64,000 nucleotides of DNA, from assembly GCF_040412425.1 (NCBI RefSeq), contig NC_089755.1, forward strand, positions 56,243,298 through 56,307,297, given 5' to 3'. This DNA comes from Macrobrachium rosenbergii (Eukaryota > Arthropoda > Malacostraca > Decapoda > Palaemonidae). Positions 26,335 to 39,200 of this stretch are shown here, piece by piece (within the stretch, counting starts at the first letter, position 1; each line of letters opens with the position of its first letter). Below the pieces are notes generated by a model. The model ran no database searches and was not told the DNA's origin. It saw nothing but the letters and a program-made list of their open reading frames with translations. A program made the position numbers and the translations under genes.

Positions 26335-27242
26335 TTATAAGAGACCCTCCTCATACTCAGGACTGTCTAGAGTGATAGGGCGGGTTCGTGCTGTCTCCAG
26401 CCTGGGCAGTGAAGGAGATACTGGAATTGGGGCAGTTCCTACCTGTGGAGAAAATTCTTGTTTAAAGTTCATGTTATGCTCACTGACAGACTGCTCTTGT
26501 GAACATGATGATGATAATTCCAAAGGTGATGAAAAATTCTGTGAACTAACAATGTCTCTCGGTGAATTACTGAATCCTGATGACCTTGGAGATGATAAGG
26601 AATCATCCCCATCCACATGGATCATAATTCTGTTGGGATCATCGGGGCTACCAGGTATATATTTGAATTCTCCTCCACCAAGTGGAGACTTGGCAACTTG
26701 ACTTTTGGGAGTCAACGATTCTGTATTCCCTGAGTATGGCACAAATATGCGCACAGTGTCAGGCGTCTCTGTAGCCTTGGGTGTTGCAGGCTCAGACTGA
26801 AGTGCTGCTTCACCCTGCAAAGTTGTCTGACTTACAGATAAACAAGAAGGCCTGGGAGTGGAAGGGCTATTGTTAGGGCTGCCCAGTACACCATTATGCA
26901 CAACCTCACTTTCACTATGCACAGAACGTGTGTCTGAATGTATTTCACCATTGGTTTGCTGTGACTGTGAAGGTGACTGACTATTTGAATGTCTGAATTT
27001 ATCTGTTGGTGATCTTGGTGATCTTACAGATTGTACAGACCGTGTATCAGGAGACATCAAGGATCGGCCGGACTGTATAGAAGCTGCATCAATGTCCCCA
27101 CGTCTGGCCAATGTTACAGAAGACAAAGTGGAGAGATCTGCAGCAGACGTTAGTGATGTGTTGGCAAGGGAAGCACGGGAACCTCCAACTCCTCCCAGGC
27201 TGCTTACTTCGTCAATGCTGCACTCCAATGAATATCGTGACC
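26335..27242 (-). CDS. USP6NL: USP6NL exon 12 (C-terminal exon)
   Basis: Acceptor GCAACTTCAG; ends at TAA 26337-26335. Encodes about 302 residues from [14 protein letters not shown] to [10 protein letters not shown]. Rich in Ser, Pro, Thr and Gln with many SP and TP sites (for example [19 protein letters not shown]). Carries a repeated motif, [11 protein letters not shown] and [10 protein letters not shown]. Open for more than 900 nt with clear codon structure. Phases fit exon 11 directly, but a phase-neutral exon inside the 9.1-kb intron cannot be excluded. Confidence 0.9.
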
Positions 27243-30200
27243 CTGAAGTTGCACCCAATTTATTAAAAACAAGTAATTTTGGAAAAAATACTAAAATTAA
27301 AAAATCTTAATAATAAAACATAACAGCCAATTGGTGACAGCCTATAAAAATGTCGAGTGAAATAGATATTAACAGCCAACTGGTGACAGCCTATAAAAAT
27401 GTCGAGTGAAATAGATATCCCAGAAATTATTTTAGGAAGCACTGCATTTAAAACTCCTTTACACTGTGCATGACAAAGTTCGTTATTCCTCTTACAATTG
27501 TATGCATTATGTTGATCGACAATTAGATCTTCTGCATCTAACGAAAACAATGAAACTAACAACCCATTTCAGTAATCCAAGACTGGCTAACATTGAATAA
27601 CCCCGATGAATGAATACCACACACCGCAACTTGAAGCCTGTAAGCGATGCCTATTAATGGCTCACAATTCGGTGACACCTTACAAACAACACATAACAGA
27701 ATTAAACAATTAAATGGGAAAACTTATTCCAAGGAGGTTCCAGTATAATATGCATAGATACTAAAAGCACAATGACCAACAAATAGAAGAAATTACTGAA
27801 TTGCACTTTACCCTATGAAGAGAACAGTAAAATGGACAAGTTTACATATTGGCCAACAGTTGGCCTTTCAGGCAAGCGATTAAAAGTGATTTCTGCATCG
27901 TTTTGTTTGTCTGGAAGGGCCTTTTCTATGAGACAAATATCAACACCGAGCTCATCTTACATTAACTGACAGGTTCTTCTGCCAAAGGGTTAGACATACA
28001 CTCAGGAATGTTTCTTATCAATTGTAAATAAAAATTAAAACAAAACAGTAGGAAATGATCACAATGAATGTGGGGAATATACTAATGCAATAGGTGGTTA
28101 TGAACCACATTTAAAATACTGTAGGTGGTTCTAATCAATACATAGCTAGCCAACCAACCTCTTTATTAGACACCAACTTTATAACTACAAGCCTCACTAC
28201 CTAGGCCAGAGAAACTCTTTGTCGTGTTTACTGTTCCCCACATTTGTCCTGATTATGTCCTACTGCCACAGGACAAAATATCAACAGGTTATTTGTTTCA
28301 TCACAAACCCTATACTCTACCAATGCCTATGTTATCCATGGTACAAGGATGGTGCATTGAAAAGGGTACATCATTCCATGGTAAACTCAAACACCTTTTG
28401 TGGATGTTCCAACACATCAATGGCTGCAAGAGATTCCCTGACTTTGAAGACCAATCAGGATGGGTGTGTACTCTTCTTTCCTTTTCATTTTATCTCCACT
28501 TTTCCATGAGACTATTTTCATAGTGGTACGAGGTGGCAAGAATGACGAGAATTTCGGAGAAGCCTCAACTAAAGTTTGTGAATAGCACTAGCCATTTTCT
28601 TTACTGGATCAGAAACTAGCAAAACAGCCTTGAAATGTTCCTGCTAATTTTTAAGAAATTTTAGGAAAAACTCTCATGAAAAGAAGAGCAAAGAATTTTC
28701 TTGAGAAACGCAAGTCTTTTCAACACTTATGGTCTTTACAAGAAAAAGACAGTATCACACTAAGACCTATCATTTCAATCACAAGGGCTGTTTATGTATA
28801 AAATCTCAAAATGGCTAGCTAGTTTCCATTCTTCTGAGGGATTTCTCCCCCTTTCATATTAAGCATTCAAAAGATTGTTGTACACAATTCAGTAAGGCAA
28901 ACATTTCCCTTAACAATGTGAAATCAGGCAATATAGATGTGGGTTCATTTTGTTTAAGAGGTCAGAATGATATTGTGTTATTGCCATTTCTCACTTGTTC
29001 TAGAAAAAAATGTAAAAGTATTAGAACTGTTTCCAAATGTGTTTCTATATTTAAAGTGGATTTGACCAACAGAAATTCATGGGCGGTGCACTTAGCCCAG
29101 TTCTGTCTCAACTTATGACCTCTTTCCACAGAGCAACCAATCAACAACCACTCATGACATGTCTTACAGGTGAGTGTAAACAAGCACCTCTGGTCATGAC
29201 AGGTACCACCAGATGTGGTCCATGTCAAGAGAAGACATGAAGGTGTAATGTAACAAGCCCTACCTGGAATACCTAGGCAAGTTTGCTAAGGCACAGCAAA
29301 AGATATACAGAAAAATGAAGCACAAAACTATAATGCATGAAACAAAACATTATAAAATAAGGACAGTGAACATACACAAAACTCTGTTGCATACAAAACA
29401 GCTAATTAACAAAATACAATAACAAAATCCTGTTTCAGATAACTGAAAGCAATTAGTGATACTATAAAGAGGGCAATTAGTGATACTATAAAGAGGGCAG
29501 GCATAAAAAAATTCACAAACATTAACCACTATCAAAAAACTTAAAAAGCTCAGTGGAAAACAAAATGCCTTCATTTACAACATATGAATACTGTACGTAC
29601 ATTGTTAATGCAAAACAAAAACGAGCCCATCAACACCAGTTAGCCAACAGCTATTAATTAGTTAACTCAGATTATAATACAGCCACATCAAAAATGTCTC
29701 ACAACAAAAACAATAACAAATACAGAAAAAAACTATAACAAACTGTAAAATTCTAGGAGAAAAACCTTGCAGTAATTACTGGTGACTGAAAATAACTGAT
29801 AAAATCAGGAAAATCACAGTTTTACATTTATTTCTTAAGCAAAATAGTGAAAAGGAGCAGTGAGAATATGATGAATTAGTACTGAAAAGGGAGAGCTTTA
29901 AATGAATGACTGAGTTAACGTCAGTGCACAAATCTTACCAAATGTTTCTTTGAAATGTGTGTACAATAAAACCCCCACAAGATAAAATAGTAAATAAACA
30001 AGTGGTGTACAGTATAATACAAATGCCTATAGAATTATTAGAGGGTAGTATTCCAGTAGTATTGTTACCAAAAATTTATACTGGATTACATTTGATAAAC
30101 AGGACCCAGTCATACCTCACAAAACCGAAATGGAGTAACCTTATTCAATGGTATGATGAAAGAAAAGGTACTTGATTATCAAATTCATGTTGACACTGTC

Positions 30201-31229
30201 AACTTCGGATAAATCTATTCTCTCCAAATAATTTCATTCTAGCTTTGCTACCTGCAAAGTTGTTCTGATGCAGAATACTGCTCTCATGCTCGTAAAAATA
30301 CACCGATGAGCAGTGTATAGATTTGCTTGCGTCCATTTTAAGATGCTCAAAATGCTAAAGTATAAACTATGATAGTCCCTTAGTCCTTTATTTCAACACC
30401 TATGTTGATTTTAGCAATTCAATGTCTGTCTCGCATTACCATACACCCTTCCCGAAATAGTACACAAAAACGAGACTTAATATTTAAACACACAATATAA
30501 TACGTACGTACAGGTAGCACATAAAAATGTGACTATTTTGTCAAAGCTACAGTAATTTTTCCATCCATCAAACCACACATTTTTTTAATAAAACCTTATG
30601 CAGTTCAATATGCAAAACAGTTTTTAATAAAACCTTATGCAGTTCAATATGCATCTTTGTCTTTCAGCAGAGATATCATGATGTTTCTACCAATGCATAA
30701 TGAAGTTAAAAATATAACATTAATATACTCAGTCTTATAACTTGTTCATGTACCAGTCGGTTCTACAGAATCCTGATACTAGATATGAAAAAAGCAACGG
30801 GGGAAAGGCAAAGTTAAAATATTAGCAAAGAACAAAAATATGAATGTTTTCAACATCTCATAATGCTAGTAGTAGAGTTTTGACATTTTAAGACACAACA
30901 CTTCCTGGGATGTTTGTTTTCAATACAGAAGCACCAAGACTCGAAGATGATAATCCTTTCATCCTGTGCTAGGCTGGGTATCCTGCTTTGTATTCCAATA
31001 TGAAAGAGTCCCTCAAATTCTGCAGGAATCAGCTCCCAGTGAAAACCTAAAATCTGAGAATAACTTGACTCCCCCGTAACCTCAAGTCCTAAAACTGTTC
31101 AGTGTACTGTTGATCATGAACTTTCCTGGTACTGAATGTTAGCAGCTGATTATTAACCAAATTACCATATTATATGCAATGCAGTGCAGTACAATAAACC
31201 CTTTATAGTATATAGCACAGTACAGTACT

Positions 31230-31310
<81 letters not shown>

Positions 31311-34300
31311 ACACTGTAACTGTACTTATGATGCCACAGTATGCAAACAGTACTTTATATTTTATATCATAAATTATCAAATTCACTTAACAATACCAAG
31401 TAAAAAACACTACTGTAATCTAATAATAATACTTACCTTATGTATATGCAATGATATACTAATATGCATCAACTTAAAAGTCTTTGACACAATGTCTCGG
31501 CAATATTAAATGATGATGATGATGAAAATGACAATGTGGCACAAGCATGCTGATGCAGTTCTTGCGGTACCTCTGTTGTACTGTACTTAAACATTAAGAC
31601 ATCACACAAATATATAAAGAAATGTTTCTTTACTGTATGGCATTATCATTATTTATTCTGTAAGTGGAGATGGACCATCAGGATCTTCGTCACCTTCGTC
31701 TACACGTCCCGTACGAGGGCAAGCAAAAGGATTAGTGACTGGTTTTATAGCCTCTGTGATAATGGGGGCGGAGGAGGCAGAGAGCGTGGCAGGAGAAGCC
31801 AAGATAAATCTAACCTTCAGGAAATATTTTGCCTTTTCATGCCTACAAACTAGATTTACGTATATAGTATTACTACATCTGCCGCTGCCTTCACTTTCCA
31901 GGAACGTGTCACGGATGGGATGACATGATAACAGTAGTCCATGACAGCAGTGAACCAACACAATCTGTGATATGATCTAACACAAACCTTTTCTCTGACA
32001 AATGCTATTTCTTCATCTGGTATAGCATGCGTTTGGGTCAGTTCCATAAAAAATATTAGGGTGGTATCAAAGAAATCTTGAATTTCCTCAAGATCCACAA
32101 CTCCAAAGCATTTTCCCACCCACCTTTATGCTGTGGTCACAATCTACAAGTATGTCATTATTTCTTGACAGGTTCGATAGGAAATGCAGGTGATTAGGGC
32201 GTCCTGCCTAAAGCTTTTTTCAGCATGAGTTTATTTTCTCATGTTCATTAGTTTTCATGGGTTTTTCAATATTCTGACATCTGCAAATGTAATTACCACT
32301 TCTTCAGTGTTTTACTCAATGGGATCACCAACCATAGAATATCAAGTGTAATGAGTCTGTCCTTACTACCCCCTGATCTAGGGTATGATTAGAGGTGTAA
32401 GGGAAGAGGAGGGAGACGAAGCATATGACTTTGGTGTTGAAATCACAGGATTTTGGGTGGCCAGATGAATGTCCAGTATCATCAGGACCTTAAAAGACGA
32501 TCCTTTACTGGCAAGGGATCCATCTTTTGACTTGCAAGACAAGGCACCAGTGAAATCACTCAAGGAAAAAGTGTTATGGTAGTCCAGGCTTCTTAATATG
32601 CAGCCAAAAGAATTTACCTTTTCCCTTCAAGTCTGGCAGATTAACAGCTTTATAAATCGTCATGTCTTAAAACCTGATGCTCTACTCTTTTCTTGGCTGA
32701 TAAATGCCTTCTGTGTTATTTTTTTCTACAACAGAGTGGCTTCATTGGCACTGAATATCTAATCCGGTAAATATTCTTTCTTCTCCATAAGCTTCTTGGT
32801 GGTGTCAAGAAACCACTCAACGGTTTCTTGGTTGGCAGAGGCTGCTTTTCTTGTCATCTATACATTTTGAAGTCCGTACACTCTCCTGAAATTCTCAAAC
32901 CATCCTTTTGCAGGTCTGATATCTCCAGAACTAGATAACTAAGTTTCTACTTGCGTAGCAGACTTGTTTAAAGACGTGATCTCTTCTCAAATCATATTAT
33001 ATTTCTACTTGCCTAGCAGACTTGTTTAAAGACGTGATCTCTTCTCAAATCACATTAATGTTTACTACTGGGGTGCCTTTCTTGAAACAAATCCCACAAA
33101 TAAACTGGTTTTCTACATGAGACAGACAGGCATTTCACTCAGGAAGTGACATTTTAAACCTGCTGGTGTTGATGCAACAACGGCTGCATGGATTGGCTTT
33201 TCCATTTTATGCGTGTACCTCACAGCTGAGTTGCTGATGCTGTAACAGCAGGCAACTACAGCATGTGATTCCAGAAAAAGTAGAGAATCTAACCATTTGA
33301 TTTCTTTTGCCTCTTTGTAGCAAATTTAGCAGCACTAGGAGCTTGGACAATGACTAAATTCAAGATTTTACAACTGCAACACACTGGATACAAAAAACCT
33401 CAAATACTCCTGATCTCTGAGAGAGAAAAACAAGTGAGTGAAGCTGGAAGCAGAGAGGGCTGCTGCCATTCGCCAACAAAGTGTGCAGATCCACAGCTCT
33501 TTTGTGAACTGGAACTTTTCTTTATCAATCCAAAATTTATAATTGTGTACTATGACAATTTCCTTTGCATTTTTAACTTTACATGCACCATCTTCAGCTT
33601 TGCTTCTAAATGTGGACAATAGTGTCTGTGATTTGTAACTGATTTTTTTTTTTTAGTTTTTACTCACAATACTGTATTTCAGTGGTAAAATAAACTAATA
33701 TGTATATGTGTTTTATAAACTTACGGCTCCTAAACTTTGCATTTCCAGCTTAAGCACATTACCTGCAGTTGATATGAATGGTAGCAAAGATATAAAAGAG
33801 ATAATCCTATCTAATTATGGATGACAATTCCCCAAACGATCAAAACTTGCAAACCCAAGCCCAGAAAAATCAGAAGTATATCTGTAACTTAGAGAGAAAC
33901 AGTTTGCTATACTATTTAAAATTTCTCTCTTTTCTCACAACCACATGCAAATACGGGATACGGATATTCAGTAATAAAACAGTTCAAGCAAGAAGGGATA
34001 AAGGATTCTAAAGAGTCATACAACATTAGCTAACCCGTCTAAGGATAACCGGGCAGTCTAGTGCAAATGTCATTCTAACGAAAGCTACTTCTAGTGCATT
34101 CTAATTCCTGACTGTATAAGTTCTATGTATAAACGTAAATAGAAAAAGGTAAGCGTACGATGGATCTACAAGCATTCCTGTGGTTGCCACAACGTACTTC
34201 AAAGGTTAATTCATAAAGAGGGCAGAAGGGGAACTAGGCAACCTACAGGTACAACAGACACAGCGGATGATACAAATATCACACGACACTTGCAGCTTTG

Positions 34301-36053
34301 CGGTCCTTGGGATTCAGGGGCATAAATATTGGGCAAGTTATTTTTACCTTTTTTTCCTTTGAAGCGTCAAATAAAAACCATGGCCGGTTCAGTTTAACAG
34401 TCTCAAAAGCATTTCAGGAGGAAATATAAGTATCACAAATCACTAGTATTTATACCAACTTGGCGAGAAAATTCAGACTTACTGCTGATAAAATATTATA
34501 TGAGATTATTCTTAATGTAAATTTTGCAAAGTGTGATGAATTTCAAGACTATCAAACTCAATAATATTTGAAAAATTCATACACAGTGGGCCCTTTAAGT
34601 ATAAAAATTTTTTTGTATAATAAAATCTTTTCATACAAAACAGACAATTCACATATTTATATCTAATACTGCATCCCACAAAATTTCTCTGATCATTATT
34701 CTTTTGCCTAACAAGTAAAGTAGCAGAACTACAGCGCACATTCCCAGGATCCTTGGGTACGTCATATGCAAGCCCCTCGCTTTTCAAGTGAGGCAGCATG
34801 ACTTGTGGGGCTGGGAGAAGGGCAATCATTACATGATCATTGGGTTTGTGCGGAGAAACCTGCATTATAAAAAATTTGTTTCATCACAGCCCCATTTACT
34901 GTATATATATTTAATTTCACGTGGTTGCATTCTTGCCTGCTCAGTTTCATTCACAATCCGTAACATTACTATATAACTTGCCAGAGCCAAAACAGGATTG
35001 TTTTTTTCTCCTCCTTCACACTTTGACCAGTGGACATGAACAGTCTGGAGGATTTACACCCAGAGGTTGCACTGGAAGCAGGTAATTAGGAAGGAATAGC
35101 AAAAGGCATTGTGGGCCAGTCCTGGCAGCTAATCATTAGAGGCTCCACAACAAAATCTGAAAGAAGCAACAGTCCCACTAACAAATGACTCTGGCATGTT
35201 ACCTTACCAGGCAGAATATGATTCATCGTGACAACCAGAAGTTTGAGCAATCTATAGAGGAACCCCCTTTTCACAGCGCTGGAGAACCACCTTCAACTCA
35301 ACTGAAAAACCTGTATCAGGCCCATTTAGTGCAGAGACCTTTGATGGTTGAGACAGACCAGTACAGCGTTGCTAACTGGTCTGACACCCCTTTAACATAT
35401 TAACTCCAATCAAACCTATCCACCATGCTGGATGAGCAAAGAATGTCATCCCCTGATGAAAAAGTTGCATGTGTTTTTTAAAAGTATGTATTTGTTTCGT
35501 CATCATTCAGACAGCACAAACCAAGAGTTCATGGATTGTTCTAATACATTTTCCCGAAGATTTGGTGACAAACAATTACAGAGGAATTTTACTTCAGCAG
35601 TTCAACAGTTACAATAGAGAGGAGGTAGTATAACAGCGAAGACCAACAATTGCTGGTACTGAAATACTTGGTCGTTACCCAATGAGACATTTCTGAAACA
35701 TAGTCCAAGAAGTTTCCTCTTACAGAATGAAGCAGAACTTCCAGTAGCTGCTTTCCTCAAAGAAGATACGCTCAAATTAGCCTGTTTCCAAGAACTCAGG
35801 TCCAATCCTGACATTTTATAAACAGTCTGACAGTTTCCTATGTCGTTTTCCAAGAAATATGTGATGACTGTTAGTATTGTTGCTTTGTTTTATTTTTCCC
35901 AATTAGCCATGCTGCAGTTTTCCCTTGAATACACAAAACTAATTTTCCTTATGCAATCTACCAGTAAAAATACAAACAGTAAACAGTTAGGCCACATATT
36001 TTACGCTTAAAAATTTGGTGGTCTGGTTACACTGCCAAATATAATAGTAATAC

Positions 36054-36097
<44 letters not shown>

Positions 36098-36147
36098 TGG
36101 TTAAGTTGCCAAATAATAATAATATATTTAAGCTGCCCAATAATACT

Positions 36148-36208
<61 letters not shown>

Positions 36209-39200
36209 TCTCTCAGAAAATATATCAATCTAAACAGATATATTGAATTTATAAAATCTAGAGTTGGCCCCATTTCTCAAATACAAAAATATCAGATCAA
36301 AAATGAATAAAAACACCACTTCTTGTGTATCTATATATTTACCATAACGAGTACAAAGTTTGCAAAAAAAAAAAAAAACACCTCGCACATCCTTACTAAC
36401 CTCTGTCAACTGAGAGATGTGAGCCGTTGAGACCAACAGTTTCATTCCTTTTCATCAACTTCTCCGTTATCTGACGTTCCTCTTCTGTGAAACCTCGTCG
36501 AATCCCAGACTCCTTCTCAATGGTTGGTTCTATGAACATGCCTGAGCAAATATAGGAAGTTAAATGTGACTGAATGTAAAGGATTTTATACTTGATCAAG
36601 ATTCTACATATTCACAGGTTCTGAAAGCCTCTATCTAATAATTATCAAGGGCCAGAGACAGTATGCTTGCTTTTAGATTAAATTTAAGTTATTTAGTTAT
36701 AAACAAAATCTTAAGTAGATACTGTACCATTATGAACTTAGCATGTAACAAAAATCTTACTCACATATGGAAGTCAGAATATAAAATTTAGGCCGAAGGC
36801 CAAGTGCTATAGGTTTATTTAGCCTCGAAAATAATGTTGAAACAATTGTTAGGAGAGGGTGGAAAGTAAGAGGCAGAAAGAGAATATGAATGGAGGTGCA
36901 GTAAAAGAAATAAAAAGGCTCGCAGCTAGGGGCAGAAGAAACGCTGCAAAGAACTTTAGCAATGCCTACAGTGCACCATGTGAGTTGCACTAACAGCAAT
37001 AACCCCCTTTGGAATATCCAGATATGATAAAATCATTTCCCCTTTCTAGACGATTTGAAAAACGCCCCAAGAACTCAAGTTCAAACTTACCAAACGGTTG
37101 CTGCGGTAGTTCACAATCGGGTGGCGCCCCAGGGTGGTCTAGCTTTGCTTTTCTGAGCTCTTCCATTGCTTTTTCCAAACTTTCTATGACGTAGTCGTCA
37201 TCGTAGCTAAAATCTTTTTCCAGCCTGTAAAAGTAATGTACGGTACAGTGTATTGGCAAAGGAAAAATAATATCTGCTCTCACATTTAACAAAATATATA
37301 TAATTGCCTCAATTATTAACATTAATACATCCATTCCTAGTCTCACTGGGCTGATGCAAATTATGTATTCTTAAGTAAATGACAAAAACTTGAATACAAT
37401 AAATGGATACTAAGTGGGAAGAACAGAAAGTGAGCAAAAGAAATGTTATAAAATAATGGAACACAGCTGAAAAACCTGAATAAAAGTCAACTTCAGCAAT
37501 GATAAGGTAACTCTGTAAAGCATACCATAGACAGACCAAATAAAGAATACACCATGCAAGGTATACTGTATGAAAACTAACATTAAAAGGGCATAAATAA
37601 TGGCTTACTTCTTCTGGAGGTAATCCAAGATCTGATCCATGTCTAGTCTCGCAATTTGCCGCCGATGTAGTTTAAGAATAACGTATGCAAAGGCCACAAG
37701 AAGGCGTTCCCCCTCCAATAAAAAAATATCCCATAATCTGAGTGTTAGTGTGAACGGTACCTGAAGATGAACGATGAAAGATTTCTAGAAATTGGAAGAA
37801 TACCACACCAGAATTCTTTTTGATATGACATTTATATATTTGAATGTTAACTGCCTGACATGAGGGATTTTGGTTATTACCTCTTTAAATTATCATCTCT
37901 TGTATATATGTTTATAACCTTTCAATAATCAGTCGATTAAAGTTCACTGTGAATGAAAATGAAAATCTAACTCACCCTATCAAGGAAACACTGAAAAAAC
38001 CATTTGAGAGTATACAGCCCTGAGTCGATGCAGTTTCTTTCGAGATGTTTTTTAAGCTTGGGAAGAAATTTTTCGAGTATTTTGTCATGATGTTGCTGGT
38101 AACGTAACAGTTTGGGAAATCCTGGGATAAAGAAACCTGAAAAGATAACATACTTTACTAAAGTATGCTGTGACTAAAAAAAAAAAAAAAGTTTTGTGGA
38201 TTTATAAAACCTTACAATTTCATTACAGTATATTTATATTGATGCTAGCGCAGCGATGCTGCAGTCACGCTCTCCAAATTGATGTATGGTTCATATGATG
38301 CATGACGCACCTTGTACAGCGATAAATAATGTGATTACACGTAATTAAAGGTAAAGACAAAACTAACCATGCATAGCATATTTTGGTTTGGACATTAGGG
38401 CAGAGAGGGCCCAAAAAGCATCCTCTTCATTCAGGTACATCAGTAACAGTGCAGCTATCTGAGACATCCCTTGGCAGTAACCCACTTCTTGATTGTACAT
38501 TGAGTAAGCCACTGGAAAAATAAGACGGAAAACAAGATGACACACACGTGAATGTAGAAAAGCTTTCCTATATTGCACAGATAATGCAATCATGAGTACT
38601 CCTAAAGATATTGCATTCTTAACCACTTACTGCTTACGCTGAGAAAAACTTAAGTTTTCTTACTGATTACCTTACTAAGAACAAATTTTACAGATCTGAA
38701 AGGTCAGACTAGTCCAGTATACCACATTTATAAAGGGGTCTTTTACATATGTGGACTAATTTAATTTTTGCTGAAACTCAGGAGCTAAAATGCTGTAAAA
38801 TAGAGCACTTTATCCAAGACTGCAAAATCACAAATTCTGGAGACATGGGTAACCAGAAATAGCAAATGATGGAAAATAATGGCCTTACATTAATCTCACA
38901 TACCATACTGTATTTGTTTTATTAAGGAGTCTTATAAACATAATACCTCTCAATTGTCACAAGAAGAAACATCCAACTGTTAAATTAAGCTCTGAACTTA
39001 GAGTACAGATTTGCCAACAGGCATGATTATGTGAATTAAGGATAATTAGCTCTGTCAAATGATTGTCAAGAATTATGGCTTTGGAAGAATGCATTACTTA
39101 AAATGATTGTGCACATTATAGCAAAATTTTCTAGGGAATAAGACTATAATTGTTATTTAAAAAACATAGCAGAGTAATGACATCTCACCACTAGGGGTAT

